DNA from: Phymatolithon calcareum
Taxonomy: Eukaryota; Rhodophyta; Florideophyceae; Hapalidiales
Direction of reading: 5' to 3'
Length of the DNA: 64,000 bases
Assembly (NCBI GenBank): GCA_977006965.1
Contig: OZ345370.1
Coordinates: 372,001 to 436,000 of the forward strand
Shown here: positions 42,001 to 51,765 of the stretch, one piece after another
How the letters are laid out: every line of letters begins with the position of its first letter
How positions within the stretch are numbered: position 1 is the first letter of the stretch
The notes under the pieces: model-generated
What the model was told of the DNA's origin: nothing
Seen by the model: the letters and a program-made list of their open reading frames with translations, nothing else
Database searches by the model: none
Made by a program: the position numbers and the translations under genes

Positions 42001-43377
42001 ATGAACAATCTAACTTCAACCCTAGACGCAAAGCGAAGGCCGCGCGCGCGTCCCTCGGACGTCAGTACCTCTTCGTCCGATATCCAACCCACCATCTACA
42101 AGGACCCGACACTACGCGTGCGTGTGCCGCGCGCGGTGCTAGAGGGCGCCCATGTAGGTCCCTTTCGCAAGCGATGGCTGACGCGATTGCGCCAACGCCT
42201 CCTCCCCAAGTCAGCCGTGAAAGTTGAACCGCTCATGGCACCCGGTCTCAGCACTGCGGTCCTATATGCTTCCGATGATCTCTCCCAAGATGCTGAATTC
42301 CCTTTTGCTGAAACGAAGCTCACAACCGGACCCCCGGATGGCAATCTCGTGTATCAAGACAGTCCTTTTGAAATTCGTGTTGCAGGTATGCTGGTGAAGA
42401 ATTACGACTGGTTCTCATCGGCCAACGAACTTGTCATGTATTCCGTACAAACCGACCCAGACTCCTCCGGTGAGAACGGAAAGAGCTTGCCGTTCATTCA
42501 CTTTGACCATCGCTCCGACGCGTACAGCAGTATTGAACGTCCCAATACGTTCATTCCCATCCCCGCCAGTAAGGCTTATGTCACGGGTTCCCGTGGGAAG
42601 CCGTCGCATGACCATAGGACCGACAAGAAGGATGCCGCAAAGGTGAAGAGCGGAAATTGCGCGGTGCACCGAAGTGATGGAGAAAGGCGGAAAAGTGTCA
42701 ACGTGCAGTTCAAAATTATCGAACTGGACACACCGAACGAAACTGTGAAGCAAGCAATTGCAGGTATTGACAGTCTAGGTGGCATTCTCGGTGAACTTTC
42801 TCCAATAGCACCGACGTTCGGATTGCTATCACCGGCGTTCGCCGTTGCCGGTGTGGTTAGTAAGAATGCGCTAGATTCGTACGCGATGCCGGACAGGGTG
42901 ATTTCAATCGACATGGACTTCCTTCTAGCCGACAGAACGCGTGTCGCGAACCGTACAGCACCGAACGGGGAGTACTTGCGCTATGGATACTACTTCTTCC
43001 TAAGTGAACCTATGGAGGCAAAGATGTATGCATCAGTTCTCACACCCAAGAATGTACGACTTATGTTGCGACGATGCGATCATGATGAACATGCACCGAA
43101 GACGCTGCGAGGACGTCCTGTGCCGAGTAGGAAATTCTTCCCGCTCACGGAGGTTAATTATATGGTTGTCAAGGTTTGTGAACCTATGACTACTAGTGAA
43201 CGGAAACGGAATCATGTGCAACTTGGTCATGCACAACGGTTGGAGGAAATCTTTGCACGGTCGAATTCGGGAGAGAGTTCTGAAAATGTCAAACAGGCTT
43301 TGAGAACGCTTGGACGGGAATTGGGATTGATCGATTCTGATAGCGAAGGAAGTAAGGCGTCTTTGCAGTTCGGGTGA
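42001..43377 (+). CDS. uncharacterised family protein, full-length member
   Basis: 458 residues from MNNLTSTLDAKRRPRARPSD in a single exon. The N-terminus is basic and Ser/Pro-rich (about 1-70). The middle has an apparently beta-rich stretch (VYQDSPFEIRVAGMLVKNYD). A charged linker follows (about 200-225), then a conserved C-terminal half: RKSVNVQFKIIELDTPNET, AGIDSLGGILGELSP, a short hydrophobic segment (FGLLSPAFAVAGVV), ISIDMDFLLADR and GEYLRYGYYFFLSEP. The same blocks occur in the partial gene at 63221-64000, so selection keeps them. No known fold is recognised; the hydrophobic segment could be a membrane contact. A TATA box 66-72 bases upstream supports expression. The start was chosen because it follows that promoter and precedes the protein-like region. 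Confidence 0.75.
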   Translation: MNNLTSTLDAKRRPRARPSDVSTSSSDIQPTIYKDPTLRVRVPRAVLEGAHVGPFRKRWLTRLRQRLLPKSAVKVEPLMAPGLSTAVLYASDDLSQDAEFPFAETKLTTGPPDGNLVYQDSPFEIRVAGMLVKNYDWFSSANELVMYSVQTDPDSSGENGKSLPFIHFDHRSDAYSSIERPNTFIPIPASKAYVTGSRGKPSHDHRTDKKDAAKVKSGNCAVHRSDGERRKSVNVQFKIIELDTPNETVKQAIAGIDSLGGILGELSPIAPTFGLLSPAFAVAGVVSKNALDSYAMPDRVISIDMDFLLADRTRVANRTAPNGEYLRYGYYFFLSEPMEAKMYASVLTPKNVRLMLRRCDHDEHAPKTLRGRPVPSRKFFPLTEVNYMVVKVCEPMTTSERKRNHVQLGHAQRLEEIFARSNSGESSENVKQALRTLGRELGLIDSDSEGSKASLQFG

Positions 43378-43544
43378 GCAAGCAAACAAGTGAGAGAATG
43401 TTTCGTTTTTCTGTAGGTATTGACTAACCGACTAACTTTCCATCGCTACAATAATGCACGTGTGAGACGCCGCTTTTAGGTTTGAGTCACCGCAGATCTT
43501 CTAATGTGACTATTGTATCTTTTGTAAATTTATTCTTATTCAAG

Positions 43545-43850
43545 TTATTAATTCATTTTGCCTTTTCCCCTAAAGAGACTAGCAGTGATTCAAGAGTCTA
43601 AATTTCTTCCATCCTATTGCTAGAGAGTTTGTCCGCGGCTTGCACGTCTCGGCAAGGCACGACACCGAAGAGTGCTTCTGGTGTTGGTCTGACGCATTGT
43701 AGTGGCTTTTGGTCGACCAGACGGGGCTCGCCCATTCTAAGCACGTGTCCAAACAAGTTCCATCATAATTACAACGTCCATAGTGGGTGTTCTGACCTCG
43801 TCGGCAATTGGTCGTTCCGATAGTCTCGATAACTTGTGAGCACCTGTTGA
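43545..43850 (-). mobile_element. RTE-like LINE 3' end, copy 2
   Basis: The minus strand reads TPTMDVVIMM then LFGHVLRMGEPRLVDQKPLQ, the GHVLRM signature near the end of RTE-type reverse transcriptases. It is homologous to 39355-39690 and 5'-truncated, with a frameshift between the two pieces. Confidence 0.65.
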
Positions 43851-44416
43851 ATTGAATTTCTTCCTCACTATTTTCTTCTTAATACCCAACGCTGCACTTC
43901 GACTACGATGGCGACTTCTCACGTGCTACATAGTCACGACGTAGACGACCAGCGTTGCCAAGCTGTCGAATTCTATCGCCAAATCACGGGCGTCATATTG
44001 TTTCTTGGAGACACTTTGGGTATCTCTGGGGAGTGAGCTGTAGTGCCAGCTGCATATACGGGACTTCACCTAGCGATGATTGAGAAGACAGTGGAGAAAG
44101 TTACTCAGATTTTCGATGTAAGCCAATTGATATCAAAAAGGATCCTTTTTTGTAACTCAATTTGCATGTGAACGTGTACTTTACAGAACATAACACTCAA
44201 TGCTCTCGACGTCGGTTGTCGAGGAAAAATAATGGAAATGGCTCTTCTATGAGGCCAAAGTACTTGTACAATGGCTGTACTCTTGTAGACAGAAGGCGCC
44301 CCGAAACTCTAGTGTACGTTTTTCTCACCAGTGATGCATCGTTCGGAAGTTTTGTAACGTTGTCAGGCATTCTCTCATCCAAGATTCGCATCTATAGAGA
44401 ATTCCGAAAACATTTT
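43851..44416. other. intergenic, no gene recognised
   Basis: Only short open frames; nothing I can identify. Confidence 0.3.
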
Positions 44417-44604
44417 GGACGTGCGAAGTTTTATTTTCTTTTCCTCTGTAGCTTTAACTTTAGGGTGCCTCAGTCGAAATAACGCGAAATTAATTTTCTG
44501 AGCATGCATTTCGCGTGCTTCACGATCCTCGCGAAGCCCTATGAGCTTGGTAGTCATTTTACCAAACAGGGAAACAATGCAGTTACGCCGCGTCTCATCA
44601 CTAG

Positions 44605-46565
44605 TGTCTATTTGACGAACCCCCTCAATTGAGGGTATTTCACTCAATTGAGGGGCGATTTGAAAGCTCAAAAAAATCCATAAAGCAAATTCGAAACAGA
44701 TCGCTCACGCCATATTCGTAAAGCCTGGCTCATCTTCTGTCCGAGGAGTACCCACACTACTACCTTAAATTCGCTTCGTTCGGTGCTAGAAACGAAAATA
44801 TGTTGGTCACTCAGAAGTTCCAGACCTGCCATTCCAGGAGAAAAACACCGGCCGCGCGCAGTCGGTACATCAGTACACACCAAGACAGCATCTGTAGGCG
44901 GTCTATCAGAGTTCTCCAGACTATGCAGAGCCATTTCGAAGTCAAAAAAGGTGAGTAGTATGGTTCAGAATGTACTCGGGGAAAAATCAATGGTCGCGCG
45001 AGCATGTCACATCGCATGAAATGGGTTCTGATTCGTCATCCATTGAAGAAGACTAAGATTAAGACAGTCCACATTGTCAACGTCAAGGCAGAGAACGCTG
45101 TCGTTGACATTACAGACGCTGAAAAGCTTGAACCGAGCCAACACCGGCAAAAGCGCGGTATCGCCTAGTCTTGCTTACAGTGATCATCCTTGCCAATCTT
45201 CATCACGAAACGCCTGTTTATCGTCTACAGTCGAGATCACATGCTCCTCAGAAGGGCAAAAAAGCTTCGATAAACCTTCAGAAGCTCTAAACGCCCTCTT
45301 CTGAGCACTCTAGCCTAAGTCTTACAGGGCCCTTGAGACAAAACATCACACCGGGAACTTGATGTCATCACGCTCGACCGCGAGCCGAATACGTGCGCTC
45401 ATTGGGTCCCAATGTACAAACGGAAGTTCTATGTCCGTTTTAGAGACGATTTTGCTCTCAGTTGTGGAAAATTCGCACTCTAAACAGAGACTTCTTATCC
45501 GAGAATTGTGGTATTGGACTTCATTCGAAGTGCGATTGCGTGGTGACGATGTTTTCCCAAGTTCCCCTCGAAAACTTGCTGCTTGGACGTCCGCTAAGCT
45601 GAGAAGAAGGGTCGAAAAGAGACTACAGTAACAGAGACTCGTCCTCATGGCAAGAGTTGAGTTCGGCGCTGAGAGCGCTTTCTGGACGTCTACCAGGCCG
45701 AAGAAGTATCTCCCCGGCCCTTCTTCTTCCAAAACAGTGATACCGGTGGCAGAATACCTCCGGTTGATTTCATGCAGAGTGAAATCAAGCGAATTAGGCG
45801 ACATATACGCTGCGCAGTACCGCTGGTCACCTCGGTCAAGATTATGTCGATCCTACGAATGACCACAGAAAGCACACTGTGTCAAAGAGATTTTGAAGGC
45901 GAGATGGCCTACGGAATGGTAGTTCTGTGCTTCCTTATGGCCGCGTATGCCGGTATAAGGCGCATTGCATGTGTGGATTCATACTTAGTGAGTACTGCCT
46001 CTGCAGACATTCAACAAGTGAGCCTATAGTTCATAGGGGCCATCTAACTCTTCTGGAGATTTTCTAGGTTGTTAGCTAGTTCTTATTCTCTGGTGATCAT
46101 GCAGAGTGTCAGCAGCACATGACGCAGTGAAGGTTTTGTGAAGAGCAACTCATAGAGAGCATTTGACACGCGCATTACTTGTCGACGTTCAGTTGCGCCA
46201 GAGCGTACATTTGCATTCGAGAGCAGTGTTGGGCGCCACGTTACCCCTAAGAAAAGTAAAAGGATACTTTCAGAGGTCATGATGACAAGTTTTGTTGTGC
46301 AAAACAACTGCAGAGTTTGAAAATGCAAGACCTCGACCATAGTATTCTGACAATGTAATACGCTTGATAGTGCCACAATATACATTTGCGACATTTCTAC
46401 TGTTAGGAACTGCTTCACTAAGCATGCTGAAGACATCTATGAGCTTGGCGCTGTTGATGCGCTTGATAGCGAGTAACTTTCATGAGCAAAAAATTAAATG
46501 AATCTCTTCCCTCAATTGAGGGAAAAGTGCCCCTCAATTGAGGGAAAATTTCCGTAAAATAGACA
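44605..46565. mobile_element. unclassified element with palindromic ends (CTAG TSD)
   Basis: A 1.96-kb element inserted in repeat D with CTAG at both edges (44601-44604 and 46566-46569). The ends are inverted: TGTCTATTTGACG at the left and, read backwards, TGTCTATTTTACGG at the right. Inside each end are two copies of the palindrome CCCTCAATTGAGGG or a near variant (44622-44635 and 44642-44655; 46509-46522 and 46531-46544). The interior has protein-like frames on the minus strand (45804-45346, 151 codons; 44934-44668, 88 codons) with no recognised domain and no obvious transposase. Related ends occur near 5510-5548 and 36100-36155. The superfamily is unclear. Confidence 0.7.
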
Positions 46566-46590
46566 CTAGCCTTCAGCTTTGACGGAAACG

Positions 46591-46779
46591 TGTAGACACG
46601 CAATGCTGCACGAGTGTAATTAGCGACACTTACACTCTCTGCGATATCATAACGCCCCTGCCCGTTTGAAGCGGCGATCCTGATCGCATCTTAGACTGGG
46701 CATCTCATCATCTCATCGGAGAGAGATCACCCCTTTTCATGCTAAACCCAACCTTATCTTGACACTCTCAGTGATTACA
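46591..46779 (+). repeat. solo LTR of the chromovirus family
   Basis: 189 bp starting TGTAGACACGCAATGCTGCA and ending GTGATTACA, diverged from the LTRs at 6469 and 11387 at a fair number of positions. It is flanked by the 4-bp duplication AACG (46587-46590 and 46780-46783). It is left by recombination between the two LTRs of an older insertion into repeat D. Confidence 0.92.
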
Positions 46780-46815
46780 AACGAAAATCGGCACTGAAGG
46801 ACAAATCGAATCCCT

Positions 46816-47410
46816 TCTTTGCAGGGGACAAATTCTAGCTCCATCCGGGGTGTTTTGATCGGCCAGTGACATGTCTAATGGGTTTCTGCACCATATTAAC
46901 ATTTTGCTGTATTGTTCTTGAACAGAAATGTGAAACTTTTTATTTTAAAATTCCAAAAGGTACATCTTGAAGTTGACACTCTACCAAATTGCGTCGTTGG
47001 CCTGGACTCCTTCCCCGTTGTCAGTTTGTATTATGCTTAGTTTCGGACAATTGCGACTGAGAAAGTCGACCCCGCTTCTAGTCCCAAAAAAGGCGAAAAA
47101 CGAACTTGTTTAATCCTGGAAGACGTCTTTTTCCTGGAGAATTGAATTGCCAACATCACAAGCCGTTTTTTCAAAACTTTCACAGACAAAATGATATTTC
47201 AAACAACCCTGCGGACTGCGCAGTTGTACGTTGAAATAGGTCTCTTGAATCACTTCTTTCTTTTCTTTTATTGCAGAAAGACGCAAACTTAAGTTAGTGC
47301 CTAGGGATGTTTCCAAACAGCCCCCTCTCCCACCCTTCCTCCACCATCAAGAACATCCTCCACTTCCAACCACCGTATCACCCTGCCCCCTCCCACACCG
47401 ATCCGCATAA
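46816..47410. other. intergenic, no gene recognised
   Basis: AT-rich until about 47290, then sharply C-rich towards the small gene at 47411. Nothing identified. Confidence 0.3.
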
Positions 47411-47677
47411 TTACACCCCATCCACCGGATTAATCCTGTCACATCCCGGCTCTCCAAAAACGCACCCCCCCGGCCGGCGAAAAACCGCCCCCGCATCCCG
47501 AACAGCCAGCGCGATAGCAACTAGCCCCGAGAAAATCGCCGCCTGCACCGTCCAAAGCGCCAGCAGAACGCCCAGCGTCACGCACCACTGCCCGCACGTC
47601 AGCCCGCCCACAACCTTCTTCCCGTCTTCGCGCCTCCGAACGGGGTTGCGCACCTTTGGCAGCTTGGGGAGCGCCAT
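47411..47677 (-). CDS. GC-rich small membrane protein, hypothetical
   Basis: 88 residues from the ATG at 47677 (MALPKLPKVRNPVRRREDGK). The N-terminus is strongly basic, followed by a hydrophobic stretch at about residues 31-59 (WCVTLGVLLALWTVQAAIFS onward) that can form one long or two short membrane helices, then a Cys-containing tail. The GC content is far above the neighbourhood. No family is recognised. The basic leader could target an organelle membrane; this is inference. The regular composition makes a real gene more likely than chance, but other frames here are also open because of the high GC. Confidence 0.45.
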   Translation of the reverse strand: MALPKLPKVRNPVRRREDGKKVVGGLTCGQWCVTLGVLLALWTVQAAIFSGLVAIALAVRDAGAVFRRPGGCVFGEPGCDRINPVDGV

Positions 47678-48905
47678 GCGTCCGGACTACGCGCTGGATG
47701 TGTCGTACCGGGCGGGGGCGTAACGGAAAGGCGTGAGCGACGGTGAAGAGGCAGCGCTGAGATGGGCGTGTGGGCGGGGACTCGCACGGCGTATAAGTAG
47801 GCATCGAATGGCAGGGAGGGAGGACGAAACACGCAGGCAGGAGGTTTCAGTATACGCGCATGCTGATCTCAAGTGCAGGCGCTCAAATGCGGAATTTAAA
47901 CGCATTCGCACTAAGACCGACAGGCAAGAATTGCACTTCCGTGTCTTCCGAGTTGTTCGACGGCATTTGTGCCCTTGGACGAATCGGATGGGAGACATTG
48001 TGTGAAAGATACTGCAATTTAATCACACTCGGAATGTGAACAAAATACCGCGTTGCAGTTACATGTGCAGCGGGGAGGCGTCGAATTTAAGCGTTGCTGT
48101 GAGCAGGGTGGAGCCAGCAGGTCTGTGGAATTTACATTCTTGTTTCGAGAGCGCACAACTTACCGTGTCAACCATACTACTCTCCATTGACAATGCACCG
48201 TTCCGCAGCCGCATCGCCAGCACGTGTCGCAGGCAGAAATTTCCGTCTGTTCTTAGTTGAGCAGCAGCACTGGTCAACTGCGTGCTTCTGCAATTCTCGA
48301 CCGCCTGCTCGATCAGTCGGTACGGCATATGCTGTCGAGCGAGTCCAGGCAAAAAGAGGCGGCGGAAAGACAAGCACACATGGATGAGATACGAGGGCGA
48401 GGCTACGCCGAACAGGGCCTCGGAAGCTCGACGTGAGGAGCACTTAGGTCCAGATGATAAGCGCAACTTTCAACACAAAACGGGCAATATTGCCATACGG
48501 TAACTCCAGCGATCGTGTGGACGAACACGAGCGCGGGCCTTCGAGGAAACGAAGAAGAATAAGCGCGGAGACTAGTCGAACGGACGTCCACTGCGCCGCT
48601 TACGACATGACGAAAGGCAAAAGAGAAAGGCAGGAGAAAACGACGCCGTCTTTAGGCGGCGACCATGGCTTGGCCGTCGACCTTCGCACGGACGCACGAA
48701 AAAGGGAAAGGGAAACTTGAACGCGGTTGTCGACGCACCGGCTTGCGCGCCGAAACGGTTGCGGTCAGGAAAGGGTGGGAAGAACTCCGACTCCGTGTGG
48801 TCGAAGGGACTGTCAGGCGAACATTGCGCGTGCTTGATCCAAGCAATCGAGCCAGAATCCGAAGAACTCCCCCACCTTCCTTTACTCAGAGGAAGGAACT
48901 AACTA
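47678..48905. other. GC-rich region, no gene recognised
   Basis: High-GC sequence with overlapping open frames on both strands (for example 48466-48059, minus, 135 codons). None has a known domain, and the density of frames is what GC-rich DNA gives by chance. Confidence 0.3.
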
Positions 48906-50250
48906 CAGTAATGACCACAATTAGTGCGGACCGCACTAATTAGGAACATGAAAATCCAAGCTGGAACCAACAATTAGTGTGGACCGCACTATTCAGGAAC
49001 CTGGTATACTATTTAGGAACCCGCACTAATAGTTGTGACCAACAATTAGTGCGCCAGGTTTATAGAAACACTATTCTCGCCAGCAAGACGAGATATAAGA
49101 AAGGAAAGTACATATTGCTATTAGAAGACGACCGAGTGAATAAATTATACATCTTCCTGCATGTTCGCGGACTTCTCTCCAAGATCTGGTACTGGCTCCC
49201 CTTCGAAATGCACTTTATGCTCACGGACAATCTCTTGCAACTCTCTTTTCAACTGCGACACTTTCCACACCCCGTTTTCCATACCGAGACCGCATTGGAG
49301 CATTGCTTTGTGTTCTCCAAGTCGCCGTCAATGTCCGAGCTTACATAGATTTCGAGTAGAATTTTCCATTGCCTTGCGATTGTATTGCCAGGATATTTGC
49401 ACAGAAACTCAAATACAGCAGTGGAGGCTTCGGGAACTCTGTCCTTGTTTTCTGAGATGGTCGATTGTTCTTGTCGAAGCCCATACGCCAAAGGCGGCTT
49501 TTTAGAGCAATGAGCTCTTTTTCTTCGTCTTCCAGCATACCGTGAAGGATGATATTGCAGAACGGTATACTGCTGGAGGTGATGTTCAATATCGAAATTT
49601 TGTTTTTCTGATGACCGGCTTCAGGTATCGCTCTTTAAATGCCTTTTCAAATCGCTATTGTTCTTACAAAAAGTCATTAATAGTACACCATTGACGTAAT
49701 GTATGCATCTCTTGCACAGAAAAGGACAAAACTGGAGTTATGTTTTAACGAAGAGCGAAAGCATAAAGATTTTAACAAGAGATGGTTTGAAACTGGAGTT
49801 ATGTTTTCTGGAGACGTAACACGAGCTGCTGTAGATGAAGTGCTGATAGCACTGTGACAGCAGAGATAAACTTGCTTGTTTTAATTTCCGGGTAACTTAT
49901 GCGTCTCGAATGCAGCACTTTACAGAGGTTTATAATGACAGCCTTACATAGTGTGAAAACGATTAAAATGTGTGCAGAGAGCTACTGTAGTGCCTTACAT
50001 ATCCTCGGAATACAGTTGCTGCTCAGGTATCCAGCACCTTACTCGACACTCCATTTCCAGCACCACCTTGCAGAGTGTAAATGAAATTCCATGGAAGCAG
50101 ACACCCAGCGATGCTCAGCACATAAAAGAGAGGCCCGTGCCAATGGATCTGAGGAGACTTTCCAAGCTACTGTCAGGTGGACAGTAGTACGTGGAAGATT
50201 TCAAGTTGAAAACAGCGCATGAGAATGATATAACCTTTCCGAAAAAAATT

Positions 50251-51614
50251 GAGGAAATTCGCTGCATGGACCGAAAAAGGTGGCAAAATTCGCTAAATCG
50301 GCACCCCTTGCAATAACTACTACTCGTTATGATACACAGAGCACTCCATAGAAATAAACTTATCAAAAAAATAATATTTATTTCATGCACAACTCTATGC
50401 TTCAGCTCCTCGTCGCAAGTAGCATCTCCGTCATCGCAGGCGGTGAGCTCAATTATCATGGACTGAGCCGCTTTGTCGATGTGTTTTCGCTTCGCGTCAA
50501 CAATATTGCGGATGTTCTGCTTGGCGCATGTCTGCGAGAAGTAACCGTTGTTTCTGCACGAGGAGCCGTGACGGGACCTCATTTCGGACGGGAAGTACGG
50601 CCTCTTGCGCTTGCGGCCCAGCTTAGCGACAAGGTCACACGGAACCAAATCATCCTGTACTAGCTGGTAACCAGTGACTGCAACACGAATGATGATACCC
50701 TCGTGTTGCTTGGCCCACGTTATCAATAGCCATGGGTCCCACACCAGATCTTGTTTCACGGGTCGAACGCGACTCGATGCTGCGCCAAGCGTCTAGAACA
50801 GTACAAAAGTGCAGCTACAACGTGGATACATGGCCGCTGGTGCTCTTCAAAGTAGCGGCAAGAGCATGTAGCGCGGTAGTCGCTGTTAACTACCACAGGG
50901 AATGGTGTCACTTGGCTGCTAACAACAAACTTCAGCATGTCACTTTCGATGACCTCTGGCTCCACAAGCGGCTTCTCCGCTCAGAGGAATTTTCCTGGTG
51001 CTTCTTGTAGCAGCAAGGCGTGAGGAACTTGCCCATCGATGTGCCTTGCCAATAGACGTGTTGTGGGCGATTACGAGGTTGACAACGTCGTCAAAGTTTG
51101 CTCCAGGGCAGTCACTCACCCTTAGCACGAGCTCCATCTTCTCCATGAGTTCAGACGGTTCGGGCGAGAGCGTTGTGAGTTAGCTTAGCAGTCGAATGCG
51201 ACGAGGTGCAGAGTACTTTGCGTAGCGGATTAGTAGTGTAATAATAAGGAAGCTGATTGAAGATATGGGTAGTCATTGACTAGTCAAGGAGCATGGGCAA
51301 TTGGTACACTCAGTAGAACCCTGAAGAAGCCCACATGGACCCCTACTGAAGAGAATGAAGTGGCACGAGCAATTGACGTGATATTATGCAATTCTGAATA
51401 AGATAACTGACAACTCTCGATGCTAGTATAATGCGATTAGAAACGTGCCGACTTTCCTCAAGTTGGGACACATGGTACCTTCTCAATAAGTTCTCTTAAT
51501 TAAGTGTAATGATAAGCAGCTGTCTAGCTGAAATCATAACGAGTAGTAGTTTTTGCAAGGGTGCCGATTTAGCGAATTTTGCCACCTTTTTCGGTCCATG
51601 CAGCGAATTTCCTC
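50251..51614 (-). mobile_element. Mutator-like element 2, internally deleted
   Basis: A 1364-bp element whose inverted repeats match over about 80 bp (GAGGAAATTCGCTGCATGGA onward), flanked by the 10-bp duplication GAAAAAAATT (50241-50250 and 51615-51624). It is a deletion derivative of the MULE at 28287-30589, keeping the first about 40 codons of the transposase and the SWIM/zinc-knuckle end. Confidence 0.9.
50385..51146 (-). pseudogene. deleted MULE transposase remnant
   Basis: The N-terminal piece (MEKMELVLRVSDCPGANFDD, start 51146) is joined by a large deletion to the C-terminal part: CSCRYFEEHQRPCIH (SWIM finger), WAKQHEGIIIRVAVTG and a decayed zinc knuckle (SSCRNNGYFSQTC) with the tail AKRKHIDKAAQSMI. 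The catalytic core is absent. From SWIM to knuckle there is only one frame change and no stop, which shows the knuckle is part of the transposase. Confidence 0.8.
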
Positions 51615-51765
51615 GAAAAAAATTATTTTAGAGACCCTAATTAGTGCATCCACGCTAACAAAAAGAGGAGACAACAATTAGTGCGGCCCACACTAATTTG
51701 GAATCTGACGTACTAATTAGGAACCCGCACTATTTAGGAATCCGCACTAATTGTGGTCGTTACTG

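Larger units (their letters stand above)
44417..46815 (+). repeat. dispersed repeat D, copy 1 (twice interrupted)
   Basis: 44417-44604, 46566-46590 and 46784-46815 together match repeat D copy 2 (62461-63150): GGACGTGCGAA, CTTTAGGGTGCCTCAGTCGA, CGCGAAGCCCTA, TAGCCTTCA, then ACGAAAATCGGC. The intervening blocks are an unclassified element (44605-46565) and a solo LTR (46591-46779). The nature of repeat D is unknown; it does not look coding. Confidence 0.7.
48906..51765. mobile_element. Tc1/mariner-like element with subterminal repeats
   Basis: The ends are inverted over at least 24 bp (CAGTAATGACCACAATTAGT at the left; its complement, with one difference, at the right), flanked by TA (48904-48905 and 51766-51767). 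Within about 150 bp of each end the motif AATTAGTGCGG/CCGCACTAATT recurs several times as small palindromes, so the terminal repeats are long and internally repetitive. The interior has no recognisable DDE transposase. A minus-strand stretch near 49150-49330 reads WKVSQLKRELQEIVREHK, reminiscent of a SAP-like motif. MULE 2 (50251-51614) is inserted in it. Confidence 0.75.
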
